Below are positions 36,855-46,993 of a stretch of 64,000 bases of DNA, piece after piece (position 1 is the first letter of the stretch; every line of letters starts with the position of its first letter). The DNA lies in contig JAQJVL010000155.1 in assembly GCA_035578905.1 (NCBI GenBank), positions 558,001 through 622,000 on the forward strand. The letters are read 5' to 3'. This stretch comes from Stictocephala bisonia. Taxonomy: Eukaryota; Arthropoda; Insecta; Hemiptera; Membracidae. Below the pieces are notes generated by a model. It worked only from the letters and a program-made list of their open reading frames with translations, searched no databases and was not told where the DNA came from. A program made the translations under genes and the position numbers.

Positions 36855-37434
36855 TGTGACGGATCACGGCAATTCCCCGAAGCGCCATTCAGGCATTCCT
36901 AGGAGGTTCAAAGTTCAAAATATCTTTATTCAATAATTTATTAATAATAATTGGAGGTGATATAATGGTACTGAATTTGCCTGAAGTGAAGCCAGAACCT
37001 TCCCGAAATGGTGCCCAGAAGGGCCTAGACCACCGTTCCAGAACCACCTCGACAGACCAGGAACCTTCTTGACTCACAACAGCGTCTTATATAAAGGCAT
37101 TCCTTAGCCGACGTGTCAGTCAGTCCCAGTGGAAGTGTGTATTTGGTCTTCAGCCTGCTGTGGAAATGACAATCATGTGACAGTATTTAACAGTCGTAGT
37201 TAATAAACAATGACAGTTAGTTTGTTAACACGAACTAGAGTGGATTCAGTGACATTAATTATAGTAAATAATAGTTGCTTAATTTAAAGTGTTAAATATT
37301 ATCTGTCTGGTAATTTAAATCTGTCAATATCTCGTAGTGTGTAATTTAGTTAATTAGTGAGTGTGAATAAAAATAACAGTAAGTAGCCACAAAGTGGAAT
37401 CGCCTTACTATTTCGTATTCTGCGAACCTTGACA
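36855..37434 (+). mobile_element. solo LTR, 580 bp, with 5 bp target duplication
   Basis: Begins TGTGACGGATCACGGCAATT and ends GCGAACCTTGACA, flanked on both sides by ATATT (36850-36854 and 37435-37439). Related to 41532-42050. It contains a TATA box, an initiator and AATAAA at 37366. No internal retroelement sequence is attached, so it is the product of LTR-LTR recombination. A 5 bp duplication with TG...CA ends fits LTR retrotransposons; the superfamily is not determined. Confidence 0.85.
37088..37124 (+). promoter_or_regulatory. LTR core promoter: TATA box and TCAGT initiator
   Basis: TATATAAA at 37088-37095 is followed 28 bp from its start by TCAGTCAGT (37116-37124). This is the expected spacing for an arthropod initiator. 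The related LTR has TACATAAA at 41754-41761 in the same position. Confidence 0.6.
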
Positions 37435-37468
37435 ATATTTAAAGAAGAATGATTACATGAGTCTAAAC

Positions 37469-39214
37469 GGTGTCTCAACCTAAGTTGAGGCAAGCTACCT
37501 GACCGGAGGGGTAGACCAGGATAATGGCCGGGCCGGCCCGGCGAGTAAATCCCATTAGTCACGCGTCGCCGAATACACCACCTAAACACGGAAATGTAAG
37601 GGATAAATTTGAAAATGTAATAAATGCGTTATCTTATAAAAAGCGTTTTACTGTATATTTAGTCATCAAAAAACAAACAATTGTGTGTTTGTCCCATGTT
37701 AATCGGCCGACTTTCAATGTTAAAGCTAATGATATTTTTTTTCAATATATCATCGTTAAAAATTACATGTTTTATTTTTAAAATTTAAATTTTGCTAATT
37801 TAAAATGTATATAAATGTACTGTATATAAATAAAATATAATAAATACAACAAATATATATTATAATATAATAAATATGAATGTATAATAATGTATATAAA
37901 TAAACTGTAGAAATTAAACTGTATATTTAACTATAGGCTATATTTTAATTTTTGGTCTATTATATCTTCGTCACCTATTTTTAATCCCATGAATTCTGCT
38001 TGTTTCGAAAATTGGTTTGAGGAGAAACTCCTGCCGAATTTACCACCCAGAAGCGTCGTTGTAATGGACAACGCCTCCTACCATTCCAGGACCGTGGAGA
38101 AATTTTCAAACATAAGCTGGAGAAAAGATGATATCCAGAAATATCTGACAAATAAAGGAGTCCGATGGTCTACTACACTTGTAAAAGCTAAACTTTTACA
38201 GTTGGCGGAACCTTTTCGAATGTCAGCTAAAAGATATGTTGTTGACCAGATGGCTGCTGAAGCTGGACACACAGTGTTAAGGTTGCCTCCTTACCACTGT
38301 GATTTGAATCCTATTGAACTGGCATGGGCACAAGTGAAGAACATCGTCGCACTGCATAATGTTTCTTATAACATTCATGATGTTGAAGAAATGTTGAACA
38401 ATAACATATCAAACCTGTCACCCGAAACATGGAAGAAGTTTGTGGAGCATGTGAGGAAACTGGAAGATGCACTGTGGCAAGTGGACAACCTTGTAGATAA
38501 TTTTACAGATGAAAACCGCATTGTTGTGGACCTCGGCAACTCTAGTGATTCCGAAACAGAGAGCAACAGCGAACTGGAAGAAGAGGAAATCCTGACCGAA
38601 TGCCTTCCTCCAGAGTAACATAATGAAGACAGCAGTGTACAGTAAACAAAATAAAAAATAAATAAAAATAAACAAAAACCATAAAATACAAAAAATAATA
38701 AAATTTAAAAATAAAATAAAAATGTGACGAAGCTCTTATTGACCAAAACTTATAATGCGGCCTCTGGCAGTCTCAAGCCTGCAAAACGATCTTAATCACT
38801 TAAGTTCCGAAACGCAGAGAGAAAGTTAGTCACACATTAAATGGCAAATTCAATACACTATCTATTACCATCATGTAAAGCCACATAGATACATTTACAT
38901 TTTAAAAATAAAACATGTAATTTTTAACGATGATGTATTGAAAAAATAAATCATTAGCTTTAACACTGAAAGTCAGCCGATTAACATGGGACAAACACAC
39001 AATTGTTTGTTTTTTGATAACTAAAAATACAGTATAACGCTTTTTATAAGAAAACACATTTATTACATTTTCAAATTTATCCCTTACATTTCCGTGTTTA
39101 GGTGGTGCATTCGGCGACGCGTGACTAATGGGATTTACTCACCGGGCCGGCCCGGCCATTATCCTGGTCTACCCCTCCGGTCAGGTAGCTTGCCTCAACT
39201 TAGGTTGAGACACC
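37469..39214 (+). mobile_element. 1.75 kb Tc1/mariner-like element with ~320 bp terminal inverted repeats
   Basis: The left arm 37469-37789 and the inverted right arm 38892-39214 are almost identical: GGTGTCTCAACCTAAGTTGA, GACCGGAGGGGTAGACCAGG, GCCGGGCCGGCCCGG, AACACGGAAATGTAAGGGAT, CAATTGTGTGTTTGTCCCAT and CGTTAAAAATTACATGTTTT. High arm similarity implies a recent insertion. TA dinucleotides lie within 3-5 bp outside both ends. Only the C-terminal half of the transposase is left, so the element is not autonomous. Confidence 0.92.
37989..38618 (+). CDS. transposase C-terminal half (DDE endonuclease), Tc1/mariner type
   Basis: An intact 209-codon frame. Residues 1-12 (MNSACFENWFEE) match the middle of full-length relatives, where F-x-x-W-F-x-x-x-L-L-P precedes the second catalytic block. 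Residues 21-32 (SVVVMDNASYHS) hold the second catalytic aspartate. PYHCDLNPIELAWAQVK (about residues 101-117) holds the catalytic glutamate. The N-terminal DNA-binding region and the first catalytic aspartate are absent; the ~200 bp upstream are AT-rich and non-coding. The acidic tail (SETESNSELEEEE) precedes the stop. The first in-frame ATG is used as start, but it is probably an internal methionine of the original protein. The absence of stops suggests recent loss of the 5' half, or retention of the remnant as a fragment. It could not catalyse transposition alone. Confidence 0.88.
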   Translation: MNSACFENWFEEKLLPNLPPRSVVVMDNASYHSRTVEKFSNISWRKDDIQKYLTNKGVRWSTTLVKAKLLQLAEPFRMSAKRYVVDQMAAEAGHTVLRLPPYHCDLNPIELAWAQVKNIVALHNVSYNIHDVEEMLNNNISNLSPETWKKFVEHVRKLEDALWQVDNLVDNFTDENRIVVDLGNSSDSETESNSELEEEEILTECLPPE

Positions 39215-39220
39215 CTTAAG

Positions 39221-39480
39221 GATGAGTGTAGATTAATTTGAAGACTGACAACTAATTTCGACTAAAGTTTATTAACAGCCAACTTTCAGAACAATTCAGG
39301 AACGTAAAAACGGTCAACCAGCCAACTCAGACACCTCAGAATGTTCTACTTGTGTCCACGCCAATAGCAACCATCGAGTGGATACCATGTCATTTTTATT
39401 TGTATAAGGTTATTTGTAAAGTGACTGAGAAAGAAAAAACTAACAAATCTACGCTATTAAAGAAACTCCTACAAAACATC
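39221..39480. other. unassigned sequence
   Basis: Short spacer between the Tc1-like element and element X. Nothing recognised. Confidence 0.5.
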
Positions 39481-40232
39481 TTTATATAAAATACGTGAAG
39501 CAGTTTTTTGTCAACGCAACTCCTCTCTTATTCATGACTAGTTTAAACAGTTGAGGTGTCAAAAACATTTGATTGTGTCATTAGTTGTGCAATAAGGTCT
39601 TAATTCTTCAATATTTTCACCCTGAAGGGTATGGTAAGCCCCCAAAGTACGTTTTCCGGCTATAAGAATGACATGGAGAGAGATTTTAAAGAATCGAAAA
39701 GTAATAGCTGTTCCTTTTAGAAAAAAATAATGATTTCCACAAAGATTTAGAAGCTGTTGAAATGTAAACAATGATGTCTATAATATTGAGGAGGTTAGAT
39801 CTCTCATATTGTTAAACCAGAGAAAGTTGTAGGCATGTTTATATTCACATTCGATTGTAGGGCTCCGCTTTACTGGTAATCTAATGCAGTTATTCATTAT
39901 TATTATCTTAAGGTGTTAGACAAAAACAAATGAATTAAACGTGTTTGAAATAGGTTAAGTAATGCTGTTGAGTGTTAATGCTAATACATACGTGGCAACG
40001 CGAGTAATGTGAGTGAGATACTATAAATAAAATGAATATTGTGATTTTAAGCTATAAATTTTACCTACTAGTATGAGTAGTCAAAAGTTACTGGCTGAGG
40101 CCGAAGGCCGAAGTGTCACGAGCGTAGCACGTGAACCTTACTAATAATAGTAATCGCAGTGCAGTGCGCAATCGGATACGAGTGCAGAGAGTGACGGGGT
40201 CGGAACGCAGAGCGTACAGGGGTGCTTCTTAG
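39481..40232 (+). mobile_element. element X, copy 2
   Basis: Same order of blocks as 24118-24785. The right end is longer, with AGTGACGGGGTCGGAACGCA and GAGCGTACAGGGGTGC, and is also similar to 20096-20156. The region 40085-40215 is CpG-rich with short imperfect repeats of GAGCG/GAGTG words, unlike the AT-rich body. Confidence 0.8.
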
Positions 40233-41170
40233 TAACACATTGGCGTTGTATCAAAGGGTGCGTTCCTTACGCTATGTATTCTGTCTGATCAGATGAACTG
40301 TTCTAGTCCTGTTATTAACGTCGCAAACTCTTTATTTATTCAACCCTAAAGTGTGGGAGGATTGTAAACTGGTTTACGATGGTATAAATATTAGAACGGC
40401 CAAAACGTGAGATCGGTCGAAAACAGTAATAATTGGATATAAAAACGTTTTACGGCGTTCTGGTTTAGCTTGCGCCATCGGAAAAATTATCGCTACCATC
40501 AAAACAAGGATATGAATCTTGTTTTTTCAAAAAAGTATTATTATTTCAAGAATTGAATTGTAATTAATTAGATACATAGCTATTTATAGAATGTACCAGA
40601 GAAATTACTGCCACCATTATTTATGTGGTGAAAGTAAAATTAAATTATTAAAATAGGTTAATACACATGTACAAAACATACTTTGTATGTTAGTGAACAA
40701 ACGAAAGACAAGCGCGTATTTTAATTCTTCATTCTAGCTACCACTTCATATACGAGTACAGAGTGTATAGAATCTAAAATGCTCAGTTTTTGTGGCTTAA
40801 CGGTAAGTTGAGGTACAATTTATTTAAATGTGCTATAACAATTGTTTGTGTGTTTGTTACTACCAAATTATTATTCTATATTTTACCAATAGTTGTTTCT
40901 TCATTTGTTAAAAATTTCGAATACTACCTTAATTTTTTTTATGTCGTTAATAATATTATAGTTGGCCATCTTTGATTTATGCCCAGCAGGACATCGGCAA
41001 CCGTAATAGACGTTATTTCGTTTGTTTTCACTTTTTACTTACAATTAATCTTTAATAATTACGCATTCAATTTCCTCATAAAAGTGTTGACCATTTTAGT
41101 ATATTTTGGTATTATATTATGAACAATTACATCTATAGCAATACTTTCTGTCTAGTGGTTAACACGTTTA
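40233..41170. other. unassigned AT-rich sequence
   Basis: No gene or repeat partner recognised. Confidence 0.5.
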
Positions 41171-41333
41171 GACCTTTTGTGTATCCCTCTGGTCTGAGGA
41201 AGGTGAGCGTGGTTCATCGAAATCGATCACCATAATATTTGTGCATTTTGTGCTTATATTGTAATACATTTGTGTTGTTGACGTTCACTTATACGTTATT
41301 TGTACCAACACGTATTATGCTAATTAAAAAACT
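41171..41333 (+). mobile_element. dispersed repeat Y, copy 2, uninterrupted
   Basis: GACCTTTTGTGTATCCCTCT, CATAATATTTGTGCATTTTG and GACGTTCACTTATACGTTAT run continuously, while at 24 kb the same sequence is split by element X. The end CCAACACGTATTATGCTAAT is shared with 54239-54272. CTGAGGA (41194-41200), a GGTGAG/TTCATC stem and GAAA (41219-41222) resemble a hammerhead core. Confidence 0.75.
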
Positions 41334-41531
41334 ACTTTTATTTAATTAATATAGGCATATTATTTACGTGCAACATGAATTAATTCTGGTTAATCCTATA
41401 GTATAGGGAGATTTTTTAATTAAATATGCAAGCAATATTAATATAAATATAATATAATAATATAACTGATATTAATATTAATATAAATTGATTGTAGTGA
41501 CAAAAATACAGCTATTCACCTCTCATTTATT

Positions 41532-42050
41532 TGTTACGGATTAACGAAATTTCTTTAGCACCACCTAAGTAATTGCTGCCCTACCCAGCGCGGGGTACTT
41601 CGTGGTACTTCTAGAAGGTGCTAGAATGGTTAATATAAATGTATGTAGGTGCAGCTAGAGCCTTCTCGAAATGGTGCCTAGAAGGGTCTAGATCCTACTT
41701 CCAGAACAATCTCCATGATAGCTCCAGAACTGTCTAGATTTACACTGTTGCCTTACATAAAGGCAACTCTAAGCCAACTAGTCATACAGTGTCAGACTGA
41801 TAGTTGGCAAAGTGGACCAATTAGTAAGTGACAGTGTAAATCTTCGTTGTTCAACCTGAAGTGTAAGTGACAGCTCATAAACAGTGACAGATAGTGTGAA
41901 CACTAACTCGGATGTGATTGGTGGAATTAACTACTGTAAATATTAGTGGTTTAAGTGTCTGTTCAGTTATATGAATCTGTAAATAGTGTGCAATGTATCT
42001 ACTACACTAACAGTTAGCCGCCACGAAGTATAACTATTTCGGACCCTATG
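41532..42050 (+). mobile_element. LTR related to 36855-37434, solo
   Basis: Begins TGTTACGGATTAACGAAATT. Shared blocks are CCTTCTCGAAATGGTGCC, AGAAGGGTCTAGA, a TATA-like TACATAAAGGCA, ACAGTGACAGATAGT and GTTAGCCGCCACGAAG near the end. The right edge is uncertain (CCCTATGGGCA at about 42053) and no clean target duplication was found, so this copy is older than the other. Confidence 0.7.
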
Positions 42051-42190
42051 GGCAATATACTATTAATGAAATTATATTCAATATACCTATAGTTTTTTTT
42101 AATTAGATCAACTCTTAGTGATTTTAAGAAAACCCTCATGCCAGTTCGTGCATTTTCCAGATCCTACGGTGGTGAATATACGGGAGTTCA

Positions 42191-42770
42191 TCAACCCGGC
42201 ACCAAGCTTTATATGTTATAAAAAAACACGTCAACCCGGCACTGGACCTTTCACTGGCCGCCATGACAGTATGTCAACCCGGCACCAGCCACCCCTCTTA
42301 CCCATTCCACCTACACTACCCCCTCCCAACCCCTCCTTTCTCTTTCCCCTCCCCTAATCACCTCCCCTTTTCGTAAGGTGCCGTAGGTTCGCGCTGTCCA
42401 TGTCCGGGGACCGAGCTTTACTAAACGAAGGTGTGTGATGGTTTTAAAATGAATGGGGGTGAGCTTTGTAAAATGAAGGCAACGCTTTGTTCAATAGGTT
42501 AGGTTAGGTTAGGTTAGGTTAGGTTAGGTTAGGTTAGGTAGTTAGGTTAGGTTAGGTTAGGTTAGGTTAGGTTAGGTTAGGTTAAAGGAGTTAGGGCGAT
42601 GAGATGCCTAGGGTTCGAGGGAGGGAAAGAAGAGAATGAGGGGCGTATGTTTGGTGTTGTGGAGGGGGAACCCAGCTCCCCTACCTTCAAACTGTCTCGG
42701 TGCCGGGTTAAGTTGTGACATTAGTAACGCCTGATTAACCTTAGAGCGGTGGTCAGATTTGGTGCCGGGT
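42191..42770. repeat. cluster of CAACCCGGCACC motifs, three direct and two inverted
   Basis: TCAACCCGGCAC occurs at 42191, 42231 and 42274. Its inverse GGTGCCGGGTTA is at 42699 and GGTGCCGGGTAG at 42761. The two sets face each other across the (TTAGG)n tract. The arrangement could be the ends of one inverted-repeat element or independent motif copies. Confidence 0.65.
42495..42583 (+). repeat. interstitial telomere-like (TTAGG)n, ~17 units
   Basis: TAGGTTAGGTTAGG continues for ~90 bp with one break (GGTAGTTAGG at 42537-42546). TTAGG is the ancestral telomere repeat of insects and some other arthropods. The window continues for more than 21 kb on both sides, so this is internal and not a chromosome end. 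Confidence 0.95.
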
Positions 42771-42783
42771 AGACGTGCCGCCG

Positions 42784-43084
42784 AATATACAGACAAACTA
42801 AAACATTGCAATACTTTTCTGGATTTGCATAAATAAAAAGATCAAAACTCCGGGTTGAGATTTATAAACGAGGAGGAGGTGTGTAAATCGGGTCGATCCG
42901 GATACTCCATTGAGTAAAACAGTATATCACGGCCGCATGTTTATGCAGGAAGGCTGGGCGGCGAGAGTAAATCACTCATATCATCGCGATTGCCAGATAG
43001 TTCGCAGTTGTAATTTGCGGCGGTCCGAACCAGTTTGACCACTTAGTCATCAACAACCGGCCAGTCTGCTGATGAAGACGGTGT
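42784..43084. other. GC-richer unassigned sequence
   Basis: CpG-containing sequence (GGGTCGATCCGGATACTCC near 42889; GGCTGGGCGGCGAGAG near 42952). No open frame or repeat partner. Confidence 0.4.
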
Positions 43085-43128
43085 ACCAGACACACACACG
43101 CCCACCCACCCACCCACTTACAACGACA
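43085..43128 (-). repeat. short (CCCA)n tract, likely superfamily relic
   Basis: ACACACACGCCCACCCACCCA then CCCACTTACAACGACACC. It resembles one unit of the 28.8 kb array. It lies 185 bp before repeat W copy 4. Confidence 0.5.
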
Positions 43129-43311
43129 CCTTCACTATCGCTTCTCACACTTAATGACCGGTCTTCCTTCAATCAATCGCCTATAAATTAATACCTGTGC
43201 GTAAGCTTGCTCGTTTCCCCTATTGGCTGAGATAAGTTTTCGACTCTCGTCTTGAACAATGAGTGTATGTACAACTGGTAAGCACATCATCAACTTGAAC
43301 TTGATCTATAT

Positions 43312-43480
43312 AACAACACAGAGAAAAACAGAGGTCACTTTCTTAAGACCACAGCGAAGGCTTAAGTGGCTGTTATATCGAAATTAAAACTAATGTACAT
43401 CCTTATAAATCTGAATAAATAATCACAACGTTTATTCTAGGGAATGGTGGAGGGGGGGGGGAATAAAGGTGGGACTAAAA
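43312..43480 (+). repeat. dispersed repeat W, copy 4
   Basis: CAGAGAAAAACAGAGGTCAC, TTTCTTAAGACC, TTAAAACTAATGTACATCCT and AATAATCACAACGTTTATTC match 16570-16700. A G-rich run follows, where the other copies have GGAGG. Confidence 0.75.
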
Positions 43481-45550
43481 ATGTGGGACAGAAGGAAAAT
43501 GTAGGTTTTTTTTCAGCATGTGTACATTCTAAACATGTACAATATTTTTGTTTCTAATAGTTAAAGACGATGTTTATTTAATGATAACATTCATACTGTA
43601 AGTACGATATCTCAAAAACTTTAAAATCTTTTAGTTAAATAATTGTGTCTCAAAGCTCACAGACATCACAGTTTATGCAGTAAATTCTCCATAATTTGTA
43701 TACATTAATAACAACTATGGTGAAAACTAAACATTAAAATAATCTGAAAACGATACTACAATTAAATGTAAAATAATTATGGTTTAACATTTTAGATTTA
43801 TCAAATCTTAAAACAAACAAAAAACTCCATGCGGGAGCAAAACATATTTATCTACGATGAAATTAAAATGTTGTAAAAACAAAATTTGTTTAAATAGCCA
43901 TTCGTACAAACAGCAAATATACAAATCTACATACAGTTTTCTTGCAATGATCATTCCATTTTCCTTTTACAAAAGACAGTGTTTCTTGACTCTTCGTGTA
44001 AACTTTGTTATCTGATGGCCTGTATGCTCCGTGTTATGCTGTAACTGGACTCAGATGAATGTCTGATGATTGATAAATTAATTGTTTTAAGTATATCAGA
44101 GTGAGTTTAATTGGATTATGAAGTTAAAAAAAAAAGACAAAACGGAGCGGAATTTGAAAAACTAACATTTCTTTTTTTTCAGAAGAATATGCGTAGACTT
44201 AAAATTACCAGCCAGGAACCTTTTGTGTGACATCCTACATAAAAATAAATAAATGTAACCAAGTGCCCATATATTTGCATAATTGCAGAGATTCGAAAAG
44301 GGTCTCTGTCTAGCAATCCTGATGGGGACGTTCATCAAGTCCAGCCCTGATAAAGGTGGGACCTGTCACCCTTCCGATCTTATCTCGGCTAATTATTCAG
44401 TTTAGCCTGGTGCCTTTCCTATACTTACTGAAAGTGATCAAGTATTGATTTCAAAAGAAGGCAACGCCCAGCGTATTACGCCACAAGGCAGCCTCCGCCC
44501 TCACTGGAACTGGACAGAGGACTTGACCTTCGCGACCCTGGCTGGACTTGGACCCAACCCATGTCCTAGCTTGTCCAGCAATATATTACATAGTATGCGT
44601 TATTCTCAAACATGTAAAACTTCTATTTTGATCACGTTGTGAATGTTAAGATATTCCAAACAATTTTTAACCGAGAGTTAAAAAGTTAAAGAGGCTTTTG
44701 GAATAAAAAAACATTGAAGAACAGTATAACACCAAAGGACGGATGTAATACCTGCATAAAAAAAAAAAAAACAAGTTTAATGTAAGAATTTTTGTTTATA
44801 CATTTTTATTTAGGCTTTATTCAGGTTGTAAAATCAGGCAGCCTACGCTTCGTTACTCCATAGCTTGAATGAAAATTATTAGGATTGACAAACTACTGTG
44901 ATAAAATTGTAATTTTATAACCTTCCCTTCCACGGTTGGTAAATTTGTTGAGCCAATGCTCTAACTGTTTTGAGAAACAAACACAATGTTTCGTCAGTTA
45001 TGAAATCCTGTCGTCTTCATGTGTTTTTTACTGCATTGTCCTACAGTTCAAACATTTTTAATCAGCCCATGTTAATTTAAGAAACCCCTAAAAAAACTAC
45101 ATAGTTATAGATTACGGTTGATTTAGAAAAATCATGTATTCTTATAAACGATATAACACAAGTATGACTAAATATAAGCTACAACACAATATGAAACACA
45201 ACAGAAATAGAGAGAACGAAATATGAAAACGAATCAATAAAAAGACAAAGAATATATTAAATAGTAAAATATTCAAATTATGCAGTGATTAAGATACTAC
45301 GAATGACTAAGACGAGCTGAATCCCCATAGACTAACTGAAAGACAAATAAAAAAATAGTTTTAAATGTAGACTAAGGTAGTAAGTAGCACCAGAAGATGA
45401 CAAAATTGTTTAAACATGTCGACACGTGTTTATTTCTAAAACTCTTGAAGCGTTGGTAATTTCCAACAATAGTGCAATCCAATACCAACCAATAACTGTC
45501 AAACGACAGCTTACTATCCAAATATTCTATTGGATCTTTTATACTATCCA
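43481..45550. other. unassigned AT-rich sequence
   Basis: Two kilobases with no recognised gene. A GC-richer patch at 44280-44590 (including GCAGCCTCCGCCCTCACTGG) has one 65-codon frame without a known domain. An A13 run lies near 44760. Confidence 0.5.
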
Positions 45551-45554
45551 TATT

Positions 45555-45852
45555 GAAGGTAGCGTAGTTGGTTAAATCTCAGCTTCATAAGCTAAAGCAC
45601 AGAATATAGACAGATATATCTGTCTATATTCTGTGGCTAAAGGTTCTCAGTTCGATCCCAATCAGAGTCGTAATACATTTTGAATGGGACCAGCTGATAA
45701 CTACCGGCTGTTCATTTGTCAGTGGGCTATTAATTAATGACACTTTCTAAGGTATTGTCGGCCTTAGTTTGTAACAACGACTACATTCGATCATCTACAA
45801 TTATCACAATCCATATTCGCCCATTTCTTGGCGATCGGCGTCTAACGATTAA
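45555..45852 (+). mobile_element. tRNA-related SINE, family B, copy 2, with a palindromic insertion
   Basis: Box A-like GGTAGCGTAGTTGGTTAAAT (45559) and box B-like GGTTCTCAGTTCGATCCCAA (45642) are separated by an inserted 38 bp palindrome. The body matches family B copy 1: TCATCTACAATTATCACAAT, then ATTCGCCCATTTCTTGGCGATCGGCGT with its own short inverted repeat (given here as landmarks at about 45815-45841). Confidence 0.8.
45598..45635. repeat. 38 bp perfect palindrome flanked by a 7 bp duplication
   Basis: CACAGAATATAGACAGATA is followed at once by its exact complement, with no loop. GCTAAAG occurs immediately before (45591-45597) and immediately after (45636-45642). The flanking repeat makes an insertion more likely than chance. 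Confidence 0.92.
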
Positions 45853-46993
45853 ATAAATGTTCATATGAATAAAATGAGATCGGTTCAGCTTCTCTCCAAG
45901 TCTTATTTATTTATTTTTTATTTATTATTATTTATTTATTAATTTTCTTTGTACTGAACCAATTTGTAAATTCCCCTATCAATTAAATAACTTTTATAAC
46001 TATTCTTTTCAAGCAACAGTGAAACCTATACATAGTTTTTTATTGTTCGAGGTTTATTTTATTTTATTACGTGTAGAATGTTCCGGGCAGTTTGCATTAT
46101 ACTGTAATTTCATCAATTCATAATGGAAAACAATCACATGTATTAATATGATCTATACCGTATTCATATTAGGCCCTGTATAAAAAAGAATGTTGTTTTT
46201 TTTCTTTTCATAAATATGAACTCTAGAGACCTCATTAATCACAGGTACTTAACCTCAGTACTTAATCAATACTACAGATTCAAACAAGTTCATTGGGAAT
46301 TTAAAATAGTTTAGAAACTAACATCAGTTAAAAAGGTTTTACCCAAAATTAATTGGTTTCATTCAATAATCTTGCTAGTGGTAAATAAGTAGAACTTTTA
46401 ACTCTCTAAGACAAAACTCTCTTCTCCAATTCAGCCAACTAAAGTGAATGGCTGCCGGCAGACGCTAAAACATTAATACAAGGATATAAAGTGATAAACT
46501 GCCAGAAGTTTGCGTGTTAGGCCTCCATTCGTTCCCGAATCCAAAACAGTTGTAAACCGAAGTGGCCGTCTTTGAGAGTAAAAAGTGATATCCTATGGCT
46601 AAACATCGGTGGGAAACTGTTGCGGGCATATATTGCGCAATAATGAGCGGACGTTAATTGGTGCGGGACGAGCTCAGTGCGAGGGAACATGCGAGATGCG
46701 AGCCTTCAAGGTCGCCTGCTCCACGACCGAGACCTACCTCAACGCGCAATCGACCGCGCACTGACTTCACAACATTTTTATTTAGGCTATAAAATCGAAA
46801 TACAACAGTAACTTTGTATGTTTATTGTCATGATTTGATGTTTATTAGAATGATTATACAGATTAGAAATATTAAAATGTTGTATAGACAAAAAACATAC
46901 AATCGTGGAAAGATTGTCATTATAATTACCAGTATGTGAGTGACAGTCTTTTCTCTAAAGAAATATGTATCACATTTTTACTTTTATAGTTGA
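45853..46993. other. unassigned sequence with a GC-richer island
   Basis: AT-rich to 46430. At 46440-46770 GC and CpG rise (GGGACGAGCTCAGTGCGAGG, CGCGCAATCGACCGCGCACT) without an open frame. The island could be regulatory; the evidence is composition only. Confidence 0.4.

Noticed and set aside
42118..42357. Proline-rich 79-codon frame
   Set aside because: Arises from the C-rich stretch and the CCCGGCAC motif cluster; no domain or homologous copy.
42495..42583. A true chromosome end
   Set aside because: Ordinary repeat-rich DNA continues for more than 21 kb on both sides and the tract is only ~90 bp.
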